Below, piece by piece: positions 23,666 through 32,484 of a stretch of DNA of 47,018 nt. The position numbers were made by a program, and so were the translations under genes. The stretch's first letter is position 1; each line of letters starts with the position of its first letter. The notes under the pieces were generated by a model. The model saw only the letters and a program-made list of their open reading frames with translations. It ran no database searches and was not told the DNA's origin. Source of the DNA: a virus; IMG/VR virus record IMGVR_UViG_3300025853_000160, positions 1 through 47,018 of that record; one strand, 5' to 3'.

Positions 23666-26600
23666 TGACAAGACTTTTTGATCAGCAATCATTTGGTTCA
23701 GGAGGAGCTAACTTTTGGATCGGTCAAGTTGTTGACGATTCAACTTGGAGAGATAACGTTAACCCCAAACTGCATGAAGATCCAGCAGACATCAAAGGAT
23801 GGGGTTATCGTTATAAGGTAAGAATTTTTGGTAATCAAACAAAAATTAAAACCGACGATGAAGTTCCTGATGAACTGCTTGCTACGGCAGAAGTTCTGTA
23901 TCCAGTTACTGCTGGATCTGGACAAGCAGGAAGTAGACAAACCCCCAATTTAAGACAAGGAAACTTTGTACTTGGATTTTATAAGGATGGTCTAGATTCA
24001 CAGCAACCCGTCATTATGGGTGCTATTGGAACTAATGACAACATTGTGTTGGAAGGTGCTGATCCAGAAGAAGGATTTATGGCACGGACTGGAACCGATG
24101 GTCTTTCTGGTCCAATTCCAGTTGCTGCAAAAGATCAATTACTTTCTTCTAATGGTAGTGATAAACCAGTAAGAGAAGGAACATCAGTGAGTATTGCTGC
24201 GATTTCTGATCCAATGCAAGCATTTGCTGGAAATGAAACGACAGCACTTAAAGTTGCTGATAAAAATAAAGAAAATGAATTGGACACTGTTCAAATCATT
24301 ATTAAAAATTTACTAGCAGTCATTAATAGAGTTAGAGCTTCTTCAGCATCATTTTTTGGAGCATCAACCGCTCCTACTAGAATTATAAAATCAGAAATCA
24401 ATAAGGTTATAAATCTAGTTGCAAGTTTTATCAAATCATTAATTCAAAAAATACGTGGAACAGTCATTACTGCACTTAATAATGCTGTAAAGGATTTTGT
24501 TTATTTTCTATTTCCAAACCAGAGACCAGTACTAGAAGAAATTCAAGTCCAGGCAACTGATACCATAGGGTGTGTATTCAATAAGATTATTGATGGTCTG
24601 ATTACTCTTGTAAAAGGATTTTTAGAGGAATTTATTCAAAATAACGTCAATGCTCCTTTATGTGCAGTTGAAGGTGCAGTAGGAAAACTTTTAAATAATG
24701 GATTAGTAGATGTTGCAGACGCATTGAGCTCTGTTCTTGGTCCTATTCAAGGTGTGTTTGCTGGAATTGGTGGTGCTGCTAATATTGGTGGAGGTCTTAG
24801 TGTTGGTGGAATTATTGACCAAATAGCAGCAGTTCTACAATTTTTGTCTTGTGATGAGACTCAACAACATCCAAAAATTAAAGAGTGGAGTCCTTGGGCA
24901 GGCATTAAGGGAACCACTCCATTATCAAGTCCTCTCTCTAATTTAATTGCAGGTGTAAACTTGGGTGGTGCAGCACCAGCATGTAACACAGGACCTTCTC
25001 TTGCTGCTCCACCAGCATTAGTTGCAATTGGTGGTAATGCACTTATCGATGCTGTATTTAATCCGATCGTAAGTGCATCTGGCGAAATTATTGCTGTGGA
25101 CATTGTGAATCCTGGTGTTGGTTATCAAGCAGCACCAACGATTGTAGTAACAGCAACGAATGATCGGGGAGTTATTGGCGGGGGAGCAGTTCTTCAACCA
25201 GTTGTCCAAAATGGAGCAGTAACAGATGTTGTTGTAAAAGAATCTGGATCTGGTTTTCTACCAGCATCTAACGGAACAACAGTTGGTGCAGGAAATGTAG
25301 TTTTCAGCACTCCTGGACAAACAGTTGTCTTTTCCAAACCTCCAGGACCAAGAATTCCTGGTGGTACAACTTTGAATAGCAGTTTCTCAGTCCCTAGAGG
25401 TGCATCTATACCTTCAGGAACAATTATACCTTCAGGAACAACTCTTCCTACAGACTTAATTCTCTCAGAAGGATCTGGTGGAACTCCTGTGGTCCTTGAA
25501 GGTACTGCGGGTTTAAGATTACTTGCTGGTGGTGTTGGTGGAGATGCAGTAAATTTAAATGGGCAACCCGCATTCCTAGGTGGAAGTGGAACACCAATTT
25601 CTGGTGGACTTAGTGGAATATTCAATTCTTTAAATGGCGAACTTGTATTAGATGTCGAACAAGATGTAACTCCACCACAAACACTTGATAATATTGAAGA
25701 ATCATCTGCTATCTCTGAGGATGTTTTTTCTGGTGGAACTGAATTGAGAGCTGGTTCTACGGGAGGAACACCAGTACTTGTTGATTCAGTTCCACTAACT
25801 GCTGGTGGTGTTCCTGTAAATGCTGGTGGAAATGGGGGAGAACTTGTAACTTCTGGTGGTTCTGGCGGAACACCTGTGACTATTGGAGGAGTTCCTGTAA
25901 CTGATTCCAATGGAGTTCCTGTAACTTCTGGGGCAACTGGAGGAACACCTGTAATTGCTGGTGGAACTGGAGGAACACCTGTAATTGCTGGTGGAACTGG
26001 AGGAACAAATGCAACTGCTGGGGCAACTGGAGGAACTGCTGGGGCAACTGGAGGAACTGCTGGGGCAACTGGAGGAACAAATGCAACTACTAACATTACT
26101 CCTATAAATTCTAGTGCTGGTCCTTTACGTGTTGGAGCAAGTGTTAGTGCATCTACAACACTTACTACAACTAGACCTAGAAGAACTAATGCAATTCGCA
26201 GACGTTCAACTCAGAATACAATAACTGTTGGTGGAACTGGTGGAACTAGGTTGACTGCTGGCGGAACTGGAGGCAGACCAGCAACTATTAATGGTTCCCC
26301 ACTATCTGTTGGTGGACAAGGTGGAACTATATTATCTGTCGGTGGACCAGGAGGAATACCTGTAACGGTAGGTAGATTGCCTGTAACTCTTGGTGCAGCA
26401 GGGGGAACACCTATTAATGTTGGAGCAACAGGGGGAACTCCGGTAACCGCAGATAGACAATCTGTGACTGTTGGAGCAACAGGAGGAACACCAATATCTT
26501 CTGCAACTAGAACTAATAGCAGAAAAAATGTAGCAGTACCTACTATACCTACGATAAATCCAGAGACAGGAGAATTTGAAGTTACAGATGAAACACCTAT

Positions 26601-27927
26601 AACTGTTGGTGGAACTGGTGGATTACCTTTAACTGTTGGATCAGATGGTGGCGATCCAGTGTCTATTAATAGGTCACCCATAACTGTTGGTGGTTCTGGA
26701 GGAAGAGTGTTAAGTTCTGGAGGAGCAACTCTTGCAGTTGCTAGAAAGGAAGTATTTCTTACAGAAGGAACAACTTTGACTGAAGACCTAGTAGTTTCAT
26801 TTGATAATACTATTCCAGAAGGATCTATCATTAGTTCTGGAACTACAATTCCATTTGATATTGAATTGACCACAATTTTAGATCTTCCTAAGCAACTTAT
26901 TGATGCGATTCAAGCAGAACCATTTTCAAATTCTCTTGAGGCTGGAGATGTTGAGGGTCTTTTGGAATTTGGATACACTGCTTACTCTCCAAACAAAACA
27001 GTTAGAGTAAAACCAGGTGACCAAATATCTGCACCGTTTGGAACTACATCAGAGATTGTAGATAATCTTGGAAATGTTATTGATACCATTATTGGTAAAG
27101 GACAAACTGTTCCAATCACAGTCAAAAGTTTTGGAAATTACACAACTCCAAAACCAATAACAGAAACTACCGATTTTAGTGGGTTATCTATAACTGCTGG
27201 TGGTTCTGGCGGAACACCTGTGACTATTGGAGGAGTTCCTCTAACTGATTCTAATGGAGTTCCTGTAACTGTTGGTGGAATTGGAGGAGTTCCTCTAACT
27301 GATTCTAATGGAGTTCCTGTAACTGTTGGTGGAACCGGAGGAGCTCCTGTAACCGATTCGAATGGAGTTCCTGTAACTGTTAGTGGAACTGGAGGAACAC
27401 TTGTAACTGATTCCAATGGAGTTCCTGTAACTGTTGGTGGAACTGGAGGAACACCTGTGACTACTGGGGGAGTTCCTGTAACTGATTCGAATGGAGTTCC
27501 TGTAACTGTTGGTGGATCTGGAGGAACACCTTTAACAGTCGAGTCTAATAAGATAACTATTGGAGAAGAACCATCAGATGGACTGGGTAGATATCCTGCA
27601 GTCTTAGCAATAAAAGATGTAGCAGTTCTAAATAATGGCATCAACTATAGTGATATTGATGAGATTGTAGTTACTCCTGATAATGGTGCTAAACTTGAAC
27701 CAATACTTGATGATTTTGGTAAGTTAATTGATGTGAATGTAATTGATGGTGGTCTTGGATTTAAGGAAATGCCAAAAGTAATAGTTAAGTCAAAAACGGG
27801 AATTAATGCTAAAATAGTTCCTGTATTTGATGTTATTAGATTAGGAGAAGATGTGGAAGAATCCCTCAATGTTCCAGCAGGAACTCCAACTGTTAAAGTA
27901 ATTGATTGTGTGGGTCAAGTCACATGA
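23665..27927 (+). CDS. 5: Enlarged baseplate hub/spike protein gp5
   Basis: The N-terminus of this 1420-aa protein (~1-150) is the gp5/VrgG-like OB domain: FWIGQVVDDSTW, YRYKVRIFG, then FVLGFYKDGLDSQQPVIMGAIG. T4 gp5 has 575 aa with a lysozyme domain after the OB fold and a beta-helix needle. Here no lysozyme motif is seen. Instead there are hydrophobic and helical segments (~200-420), a module with GYQAAPTIVV (repeated near the C-terminus as INYSDIDEIVV), and about 600 residues of Gly-rich repeats such as GGTGGTPV and DSNGVPVTVGG. The needle-like part is on the next gene, which overlaps this stop. The protein probably forms the trimeric hub spike. The role of the Gly-rich repeats is unknown. 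Confidence 0.82.
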   Translation: MTRLFDQQSFGSGGANFWIGQVVDDSTWRDNVNPKLHEDPADIKGWGYRYKVRIFGNQTKIKTDDEVPDELLATAEVLYPVTAGSGQAGSRQTPNLRQGNFVLGFYKDGLDSQQPVIMGAIGTNDNIVLEGADPEEGFMARTGTDGLSGPIPVAAKDQLLSSNGSDKPVREGTSVSIAAISDPMQAFAGNETTALKVADKNKENELDTVQIIIKNLLAVINRVRASSASFFGASTAPTRIIKSEINKVINLVASFIKSLIQKIRGTVITALNNAVKDFVYFLFPNQRPVLEEIQVQATDTIGCVFNKIIDGLITLVKGFLEEFIQNNVNAPLCAVEGAVGKLLNNGLVDVADALSSVLGPIQGVFAGIGGAANIGGGLSVGGIIDQIAAVLQFLSCDETQQHPKIKEWSPWAGIKGTTPLSSPLSNLIAGVNLGGAAPACNTGPSLAAPPALVAIGGNALIDAVFNPIVSASGEIIAVDIVNPGVGYQAAPTIVVTATNDRGVIGGGAVLQPVVQNGAVTDVVVKESGSGFLPASNGTTVGAGNVVFSTPGQTVVFSKPPGPRIPGGTTLNSSFSVPRGASIPSGTIIPSGTTLPTDLILSEGSGGTPVVLEGTAGLRLLAGGVGGDAVNLNGQPAFLGGSGTPISGGLSGIFNSLNGELVLDVEQDVTPPQTLDNIEESSAISEDVFSGGTELRAGSTGGTPVLVDSVPLTAGGVPVNAGGNGGELVTSGGSGGTPVTIGGVPVTDSNGVPVTSGATGGTPVIAGGTGGTPVIAGGTGGTNATAGATGGTAGATGGTAGATGGTNATTNITPINSSAGPLRVGASVSASTTLTTTRPRRTNAIRRRSTQNTITVGGTGGTRLTAGGTGGRPATINGSPLSVGGQGGTILSVGGPGGIPVTVGRLPVTLGAAGGTPINVGATGGTPVTADRQSVTVGATGGTPISSATRTNSRKNVAVPTIPTINPETGEFEVTDETPITVGGTGGLPLTVGSDGGDPVSINRSPITVGGSGGRVLSSGGATLAVARKEVFLTEGTTLTEDLVVSFDNTIPEGSIISSGTTIPFDIELTTILDLPKQLIDAIQAEPFSNSLEAGDVEGLLEFGYTAYSPNKTVRVKPGDQISAPFGTTSEIVDNLGNVIDTIIGKGQTVPITVKSFGNYTTPKPITETTDFSGLSITAGGSGGTPVTIGGVPLTDSNGVPVTVGGIGGVPLTDSNGVPVTVGGTGGAPVTDSNGVPVTVSGTGGTLVTDSNGVPVTVGGTGGTPVTTGGVPVTDSNGVPVTVGGSGGTPLTVESNKITIGEEPSDGLGRYPAVLAIKDVAVLNNGINYSDIDEIVVTPDNGAKLEPILDDFGKLIDVNVIDGGLGFKEMPKVIVKSKTGINAKIVPVFDVIRLGEDVEESLNVPAGTPTVKVIDCVGQVT
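25740..27540 (+). repeat. Gly-rich repeat region in gp5 (GGTGGxxV units)
   Basis: Two clusters (about 25740-26760 and 27180-27540) of degenerate units encode GGTGGTPV, GGVPVTDSNGVPVT and related strings. The second cluster repeats a 48-60-bp unit around GATTC(T/C/G)AATGGAGTTCCT at least five times. Units keep the reading frame. Confidence 0.9.
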
Positions 27928-28538
27928 CAGAAAAGATAAACTATTATTGCCTAGAATATGGAAATAGTGATGCTTCAATTCGATTTGGAACTCTTGAAAC
28001 TCAACTAAATGATATTGCTGGTGAGGTCATCTCTGATGTAAAATTACAAGCATCATATGAGGGTCACTATATTTCTTTATGTAAGGATGGACCAAGAGAA
28101 GGTTGGACTGTTGCCAGATGTCCTGGAGCATTTTCAATCACTTCTGGTGAGTTTTTTGATGGACCAGGATCAGAAAATGCATTCATTGTTGTCACAAAAC
28201 AGGGTGATATTGTATTAAATGCTGAAAATGGTGATGTTAGAATCATTGGAAGAAATGTCGAAATCATTGGTGGTCAAGCAGCAGGTAGTAATGACGTAGG
28301 AAATGTCAATATTACTGCAAATGAACAGATTAATTTAAACGCCAAAGTCATTAATCTCGATGCAGAAAATGCCTGGAAGTTTCTTTCATCTGGTATTGGT
28401 AGAATTAGTTGTAAAACTACAATGGAAATGTATGCTGGATTTACTAAATGTGTAACATCAGCATCTGCGACAAATCCATCTAAACTTGGTGGAAAAAGTA
28501 CTACGAAAGTTGTTAAGGAAACGGAGGGACTTACATAA
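27924..28538 (+). CDS. Needle-like spike protein, detached C-terminal part of gp5
   Basis: I place the start at ATG 27924, inside the ATGA overlap with the gp5 stop; this gives 204 aa. The second half has octad-type repeats (GDIVLNAENGDVRIIGRNVEIIGG, then GNVNITANEQINLNAKVINLDAEN), which is the pattern of the trimeric beta-helix needle at the C-terminus of T4 gp5 and VgrG proteins. In this phage the needle appears to be a separate gene. The first half has a compact region with SLCKDGPREGWTVARCPGAF and several cysteines. It is most likely part of the central tail spike. An alternative is another baseplate protein with a beta-helix. Confidence 0.72.
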   Translation: MTEKINYYCLEYGNSDASIRFGTLETQLNDIAGEVISDVKLQASYEGHYISLCKDGPREGWTVARCPGAFSITSGEFFDGPGSENAFIVVTKQGDIVLNAENGDVRIIGRNVEIIGGQAAGSNDVGNVNITANEQINLNAKVINLDAENAWKFLSSGIGRISCKTTMEMYAGFTKCVTSASATNPSKLGGKSTTKVVKETEGLT

Positions 28539-29327
28539 ATGTCAATGGAATTTGATGATATTGCAATTGGAAAGAGACTCTTTGTAGGTGAGGGAACACC
28601 ATTTTCACTGGGTATTGGTCCAGCTGAAATTAGAGGGTCTGCATACATTGAGGGTCCTTTAGTGTTGGGCAGTGCTCCTTTATTTCCATTTGTAAGTGCA
28701 GCAACTATGATTGGTCCTGTTACCAATTCAGAGTCTCCAGCGCCAATTATTCCCGGCACGATTGCTTTATTCAATCGGTCTCCATATTCACTATCTGTTG
28801 TTGGAGATGCTGCGGTTTTTGATAACCTGACAGTTAATGGGCAAATTGAGGTAGGAACTAATGTAATTGCACAGGGTGAGGTTATTGCAAGAGTTCTTGG
28901 TGGACAGCATATTCTTTCACTTAAAAAGAACTTTGATATTCCACACCCATCAAAAGCAGATTGGAGACTAAGACATACATGTCCAGAAGGTCCATCGAAT
29001 GATGTATATATACGTGGTAGAGTTACTGGTGAGAATCACATCAATCTACCTTCTTATTGGAAAAATTTTGTTGATACAACTTCAATCACAGTAAACTTAA
29101 CTCCAGTCGGAGCACATCAAGATGTGATTATCAAGAGAATCGACGAGAAAAAGATTCATCTGCAATCAAAAGGAAACATGCCTATTGATTGTTATTATCA
29201 CATCTTTGCTGAAAGAAAAGATGGAGAGAAACTTATATCAGAGTATCCAGGAAAAACTCCAGAGGATTATCCTGGAAATAATGACGAATACTCTGTTGTA
29301 GGGTATAATTATGATAAAAGGAGATAA
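28539..29327 (+). CDS. Virion structural protein, paralog 1
   Basis: This 262-aa protein starts directly after the previous stop. The first half is a beta-rich segment with repeated short strands (SLSVVGDAAVFDNLTVNGQIEVGTNVIAQGEV). The second half holds a ~110-residue domain starting KKNFDIPHPSKADWRLRHTCPEGPSNDVYIRG, with INLPSYWKNFVD and SITVNLTPVG. The domain is repeated in the next two genes. Its conserved HP, W-RLRH-C, EGP and LPxYW residues suggest one folded module. A tail-spike or fibre-tip role is likely from its place after gp5. The function is not shown. It ends in a basic tail (YNYDKRR), unlike the two paralogs. Confidence 0.7.
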   Translation: MSMEFDDIAIGKRLFVGEGTPFSLGIGPAEIRGSAYIEGPLVLGSAPLFPFVSAATMIGPVTNSESPAPIIPGTIALFNRSPYSLSVVGDAAVFDNLTVNGQIEVGTNVIAQGEVIARVLGGQHILSLKKNFDIPHPSKADWRLRHTCPEGPSNDVYIRGRVTGENHINLPSYWKNFVDTTSITVNLTPVGAHQDVIIKRIDEKKIHLQSKGNMPIDCYYHIFAERKDGEKLISEYPGKTPEDYPGNNDEYSVVGYNYDKRR

Positions 29328-29335
29328 ATTTAATT

Positions 29336-30091
29336 ATGGCAGAAGAAAATCCACAGTTATTCATTAACCGGAGAGTAGGCAAAAAAGATTGTTCGGAACC
29401 AACTATTGTTGGTAGACCAGGTGTATTTTATGATTATGTACCAAAGCATCACAATGAAGATGTCAACTTTGACGAGGATCTGAGAAAAATTCTACCTCTC
29501 GAAGAGTGTGTACCCTGGTATTATTTTAATATGAGGGTAGGTAACGTCTGGTTTGAAGAATCTATTATTGGTGAAGGAAATATCTTCACTACCGGTGAAA
29601 TTTCATGTGTTGGAACGGGTGGTCCCCATACTTTATCTGGTAAAAAGAATCTACCATTTGATATGCCCCACCCAAACAAAAAGGGGTGGAGACTTCGCCA
29701 TGTTTGTATTGAAGGTCCAGAGATTGCAGTCTATTGTAGAGGAGAAGTTCCTGCAAACGGAGTTATTGATCTTCCAAGTTATTGGGGTGGTCTTGTTAAT
29801 ACAGAAGATATGACAATCAACCTTACTCCAAGAGGACATTGGCAAGAACTTTTTGTTCAAGAAGTCCGATGGGGTAGGCAAGTTGTTGTAAAGAACAATG
29901 CAGGTGGATCAATCAAAGCAGATTATCACATCATTGCTCGTAGATTGGATGATGATCTAATCGTTGAGTATGAAGGAGAAAACTATACAGATTATCCTGG
30001 AGGTAATGAAGGTTATTCCTTCAACTATGAGCACAATTATGTGGAAAATCTTATCAAAGAAACTGTAAAGAATGAAATGAGGAGTAATTGA
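29336..30091 (+). CDS. Virion structural protein, paralog 2
   Basis: This 251-aa protein has an N-terminal part unique to it (LFINRRVGKKDCSEPTIVGRPGVFYDYV, LPLEECVPWYYFNMRVGNVWFEESII) and the shared domain (LPFDMPHPNKKGWRLRHVCIEGPEIAVYCRG; IDLPSYWGGLVN; MTINLTPRG). It closes with FNYEHNYVENLIKETVKNEM, an identical tail to paralog 3. The gene lies 8 bases after paralog 1 and 1 base before paralog 3. Conserved cysteines and acidic residues in EGPE could bind metal, but I cannot show it. Confidence 0.7.
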   Translation: MAEENPQLFINRRVGKKDCSEPTIVGRPGVFYDYVPKHHNEDVNFDEDLRKILPLEECVPWYYFNMRVGNVWFEESIIGEGNIFTTGEISCVGTGGPHTLSGKKNLPFDMPHPNKKGWRLRHVCIEGPEIAVYCRGEVPANGVIDLPSYWGGLVNTEDMTINLTPRGHWQELFVQEVRWGRQVVVKNNAGGSIKADYHIIARRLDDDLIVEYEGENYTDYPGGNEGYSFNYEHNYVENLIKETVKNEMRSN

Positions 30092-30092
30092 G

Positions 30093-30854
30093 ATGGCAGA
30101 AAATCCATTTGTTAATGCAATTCCAAACGGAGAAGAGGGTAAGCAACGTGATGGGAAAGAACCACCAGATGCTTTTGTACCCGGATTTTCAGATTGTGGT
30201 ATTTTTACTGGAAGAGGTAACTATAATATTGTATCTTGTGGTCCTTTTTCTGGAAACATAAATTGTAGTGGATCTCTTACTGCTGGTGAAGCAGTAGTGG
30301 CTGGTGGTGCGGTAAGATCCAATCAGCTGGTCAGTGCTCCAATCGTTAAAGATGATTTTGGAAATATTCTTGCTAAAAAGAAGGATTTGCCTTTTGATAT
30401 GATTCATCCCACTAAACCAGGATGGAGATTACGTCATGTTTGTCTTGAAGGTCCAGAGATTGGTGTCTATTTGCACGGAAAAAATAAAGGAAATGTTATT
30501 AATCTTCCAGATTACTGGAAAGGATTAGTGAAGAAAGAGACTATCAGTGTAGTTTTAACACCAATTGGTAATCCTTATGTTCTCTATATACAAAAGATAG
30601 AAGATAATAAAGTTTATATTGGATCAAACGTAGATACTATTTTTAAAGATAAGATAAACGAAATCGAATATAACTATGTCATTCATGCTTCAAGATATGA
30701 TGATGACTTGATAGTAGAGTATGAAGGTAAATCACACCTAGATTATCCTGGTGATAATGAAGGTTTCAGTTTCAATTATGAGCATAATTATGTGGAAAAT
30801 CTTATCAAAGAAACTGTGAGAGAATCTGTGAAAGAAAACATGGAATCAAAATAA
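30093..30854 (+). CDS. Virion structural protein, paralog 3
   Basis: This 253-aa protein shares the HPxKxGWRLRHVCLEGPE domain with paralogs 1 and 2 (LPFDMIHPTKPGWRLRHVCLEGPEIGVYLHG; INLPDYWKGLVK; ISVVLTPIG) and the C-terminal FNYEHNYVENLIKE tail with paralog 2. The N-terminal third is different and polar, with a beta-rich ICSG/SGNINCSGSLTAGEAVVAGG segment. Tandem duplication explains the three genes. It ends the gp26-to-spike operon, and a late-type promoter box overlaps its stop. Confidence 0.7.
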   Translation: MAENPFVNAIPNGEEGKQRDGKEPPDAFVPGFSDCGIFTGRGNYNIVSCGPFSGNINCSGSLTAGEAVVAGGAVRSNQLVSAPIVKDDFGNILAKKKDLPFDMIHPTKPGWRLRHVCLEGPEIGVYLHGKNKGNVINLPDYWKGLVKKETISVVLTPIGNPYVLYIQKIEDNKVYIGSNVDTIFKDKINEIEYNYVIHASRYDDDLIVEYEGKSHLDYPGDNEGFSFNYEHNYVENLIKETVRESVKENMESK

Positions 30855-30857
30855 ATA
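30850..30857 (+). promoter_or_regulatory. Late-type promoter box (AATAAATA)
   Basis: AATAAATA overlaps the stop of paralog 3 and lies 31 bases before the fibre-like gene at 30889. One mismatch from TATAAATA. Confidence 0.6.
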
Positions 30858-30888
30858 AAGTTAAGTGCAGACTATCTCTGGTTAAAAC

Positions 30889-31752
30889 ATGGCCGAACCA
30901 ACAATTACTATTACTCCAAGTTTCGGTCGTGTTTTATCGTTTGATGAAAGAGTCACAGATCAAGTAATAAATGTCAAAAGCACGCTTATTGAAAATACTC
31001 AATCAGTAATAGTTTCCTTTGCGGGATTTACTTTTACTGAGAAAATGAATGACAATATTGCTGTAGTTGGTATTGCATCAACATTCTTTGACAATTTAGT
31101 AGACGCAGAAACATATACAATCTCAGCATCAGTAACAAACATTTTTAGTGAGACTGCTGAAGGTCCATTTGATTCTTATGACTTTACAGTTCTTCCTTCT
31201 AATGAAGGTAGTGGTGGTGATCCTGTTGGTGGTGGTAGTTCACTGTTTATTCGAGATGACAATATTCCTATCGGGATTGTTACAACACTGAACTTTACAG
31301 GTGATGGAATTTCAGCATCTGTCACTGATAAAATTGGAACGATCACCGTTGATGAGATAACATCAATAACCAATATTACGAATAATATTATTGGTGGCGG
31401 CAGTACACTGTTTATTGAACACCAAGATGAACCTCTTGGAATTGTGACAACTATGAACTTCACGGGCACAGGACTCACAGTAGTTGTTGCCAATGAAATT
31501 GCAGAGATTATTGTTGATGAATATGATGAACACTTCGATGGTGGATTCTTCACTGATCCTCCAAGTGCTGATGACAATGATCCTGACAGTGCTGGTTTTG
31601 GTTCTGGCAATACAATATTGGTACAATATGAAGATGCACCAGTTGGTTTTGTCTCAACCATTAACTTCATTGGTGAAGGTGTCTCAGCTAATGTTTCCAA
31701 CTTTATCGGTGATATCACTATTGAGGGAGACTTTGATGGTGGGTCCTATTAA
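30889..31752 (+). CDS. Small tail-fibre-like structural protein with triple repeat
   Basis: This 287-aa protein has an Ig-like N-terminal part (residues 1-105, TITITPSFGRVLSFDERVTD...). It then has three copies of a ~36-residue beta module, beginning about residues 118, 170 and 238: GSSLFIRDDNIPIGIVTTLNFTGDGIS, GSTLFIEHQDEPLGIVTTMNFTGTGLT, GNTILVQYEDAPVGFVSTINFIGEGVS. The same module appears in the large fibre genes at 39242 and 41130, which supports a fibre or spike role. It is acidic. No enzyme motif is seen. A late-type box precedes it. Confidence 0.72.
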   Translation: MAEPTITITPSFGRVLSFDERVTDQVINVKSTLIENTQSVIVSFAGFTFTEKMNDNIAVVGIASTFFDNLVDAETYTISASVTNIFSETAEGPFDSYDFTVLPSNEGSGGDPVGGGSSLFIRDDNIPIGIVTTLNFTGDGISASVTDKIGTITVDEITSITNITNNIIGGGSTLFIEHQDEPLGIVTTMNFTGTGLTVVVANEIAEIIVDEYDEHFDGGFFTDPPSADDNDPDSAGFGSGNTILVQYEDAPVGFVSTINFIGEGVSANVSNFIGDITIEGDFDGGSY

Positions 31753-31793
31753 GGAACTGGCACACTGACTCCCCATTCCACCCATTTGTGGGT

Positions 31794-31799
31794 TATAAT
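31794..31799 (+). promoter_or_regulatory. Possible -10 box (TATAAT)
   Basis: A perfect TATAAT lies 20 bases before the 31820 gene, just after a 5-bp hairpin (ACCCA TTTG TGGGT, 31780-31793). A good -35 is not seen at standard spacing, so activity is uncertain. Confidence 0.4.
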
Positions 31800-31819
31800 A
31801 ATCAGGTAGCAAAAACAAA

Positions 31820-32050
31820 ATGTCCAACAAAGACAAAAAATTCCTCCACATTCAATCCGAAGATGAAGAGTACTTGACCAGATGTGTTGTAGATACATCA
31901 TCTCGTCGGTTTTATTTGTACTCTAATGAGGGAACAGAACAAATCGTAGATTGTGAATCAGTGGATCATTTTATGGAACTGCTGACGATCTGTAGAGATT
32001 ACCTTACAGATGAACTAGTCTATGCAAACCCTATCGTTTCTGAAAAATGA
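31820..32050 (+). CDS. Conserved cyanophage small protein (76 aa)
   Basis: This 76-aa protein, MSNKDKKFLHIQSEDEEYL..., contains a strand-turn pattern (RCVVDTSSRRFYLYSNEGTEQIVDCESVDHFMELL) and a C-terminal helix. Two cysteines are present. The pattern recalls small conserved cyanophage proteins of unknown function. It overlaps the next gene by ATGA at 32047-32050, so the two are likely co-translated. No motif gives a function. Confidence 0.65.
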   Translation: MSNKDKKFLHIQSEDEEYLTRCVVDTSSRRFYLYSNEGTEQIVDCESVDHFMELLTICRDYLTDELVYANPIVSEK

Positions 32051-32451
32051 AAACATCAGTCCTACTACTACTGGCTATTCTTCTACTTCCAGGCAATGCT
32101 ATTGCTAAAGGACGTTCTGGTTATTCCAGAGACGTGAAATGTTACAAAGATGTATATCGAGAAGAATATATTCCAGGCACGAGAGAAAGTCCTGGTTATG
32201 TTCGCAGGTTTACAAAGAAAAAAGAAATTCCCTGCCAAAGACCAAATAAAAAGTATAATCAACCAACATATCATCCCAGAACAAACTCATCCAATGTAGA
32301 TGATAACTCATGCATTGAAGGTAGTATTCTCGGAGGTATTGCTGGTGGTGGTGCTGGTGCTGCACTTTCCCGTGGAGATGGTCGTATCTGGGCAATTCCT
32401 CTAGGTATTGTTGGTGGTGCATTGGTCGGTTGTCAGGTTGATGGAGGTTGA
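32047..32451 (+). CDS. Secreted/periplasmic glycine-zipper protein (134 aa)
   Basis: The N-terminus (MKTSVLLLLAILLLPGNAIAKG) is a typical signal peptide with an AIA-type cleavage site before Lys-Gly. The middle is basic and Tyr/Cys-rich (CYKDVYREEYIPG..., PCQRPNKKYNQP). The C-terminal segment IEGSILGGIAGGGAGAALSRGDGRIWAIPLGIVGGALVGCQV has the GxxxG spacing of glycine-zipper membrane proteins. Such proteins insert into or associate with the outer or inner membrane; in phage it may affect lysis or superinfection, which is a guess. It starts within the previous stop (ATGA). Confidence 0.72.
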   Translation: MKTSVLLLLAILLLPGNAIAKGRSGYSRDVKCYKDVYREEYIPGTRESPGYVRRFTKKKEIPCQRPNKKYNQPTYHPRTNSSNVDDNSCIEGSILGGIAGGGAGAALSRGDGRIWAIPLGIVGGALVGCQVDGG

Positions 32452-32476
32452 CATAAAGGCAGATACTTAGTATAGT
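32448..32476 (+). promoter_or_regulatory. Near-consensus sigma70 promoter for tRNA-Leu
   Basis: TTGACA at 32448-32453 overlaps the stop of the previous gene. After 17 bases comes TATAGT (32471-32476). The tRNA starts at 32485, only 8 bases beyond the -10. The hexamers and spacing are identical to those of the gp32 promoter. Confidence 0.85.
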
Positions 32477-32484
32477 ATCTGTAT

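Noticed and set aside
25194-27644. Minus-strand ORFs rich in GVPPVPPTVTG (25194-26096, 26211-26873, 27138-27644)
   Set aside because: These are shadows of the Gly-rich gp5 repeats, with no independent features.
31780-31793. Terminator at the hairpin ACCCA/TGGGT
   Set aside because: Only 5 bp and no following T tract; it runs into a TATAAT box instead.
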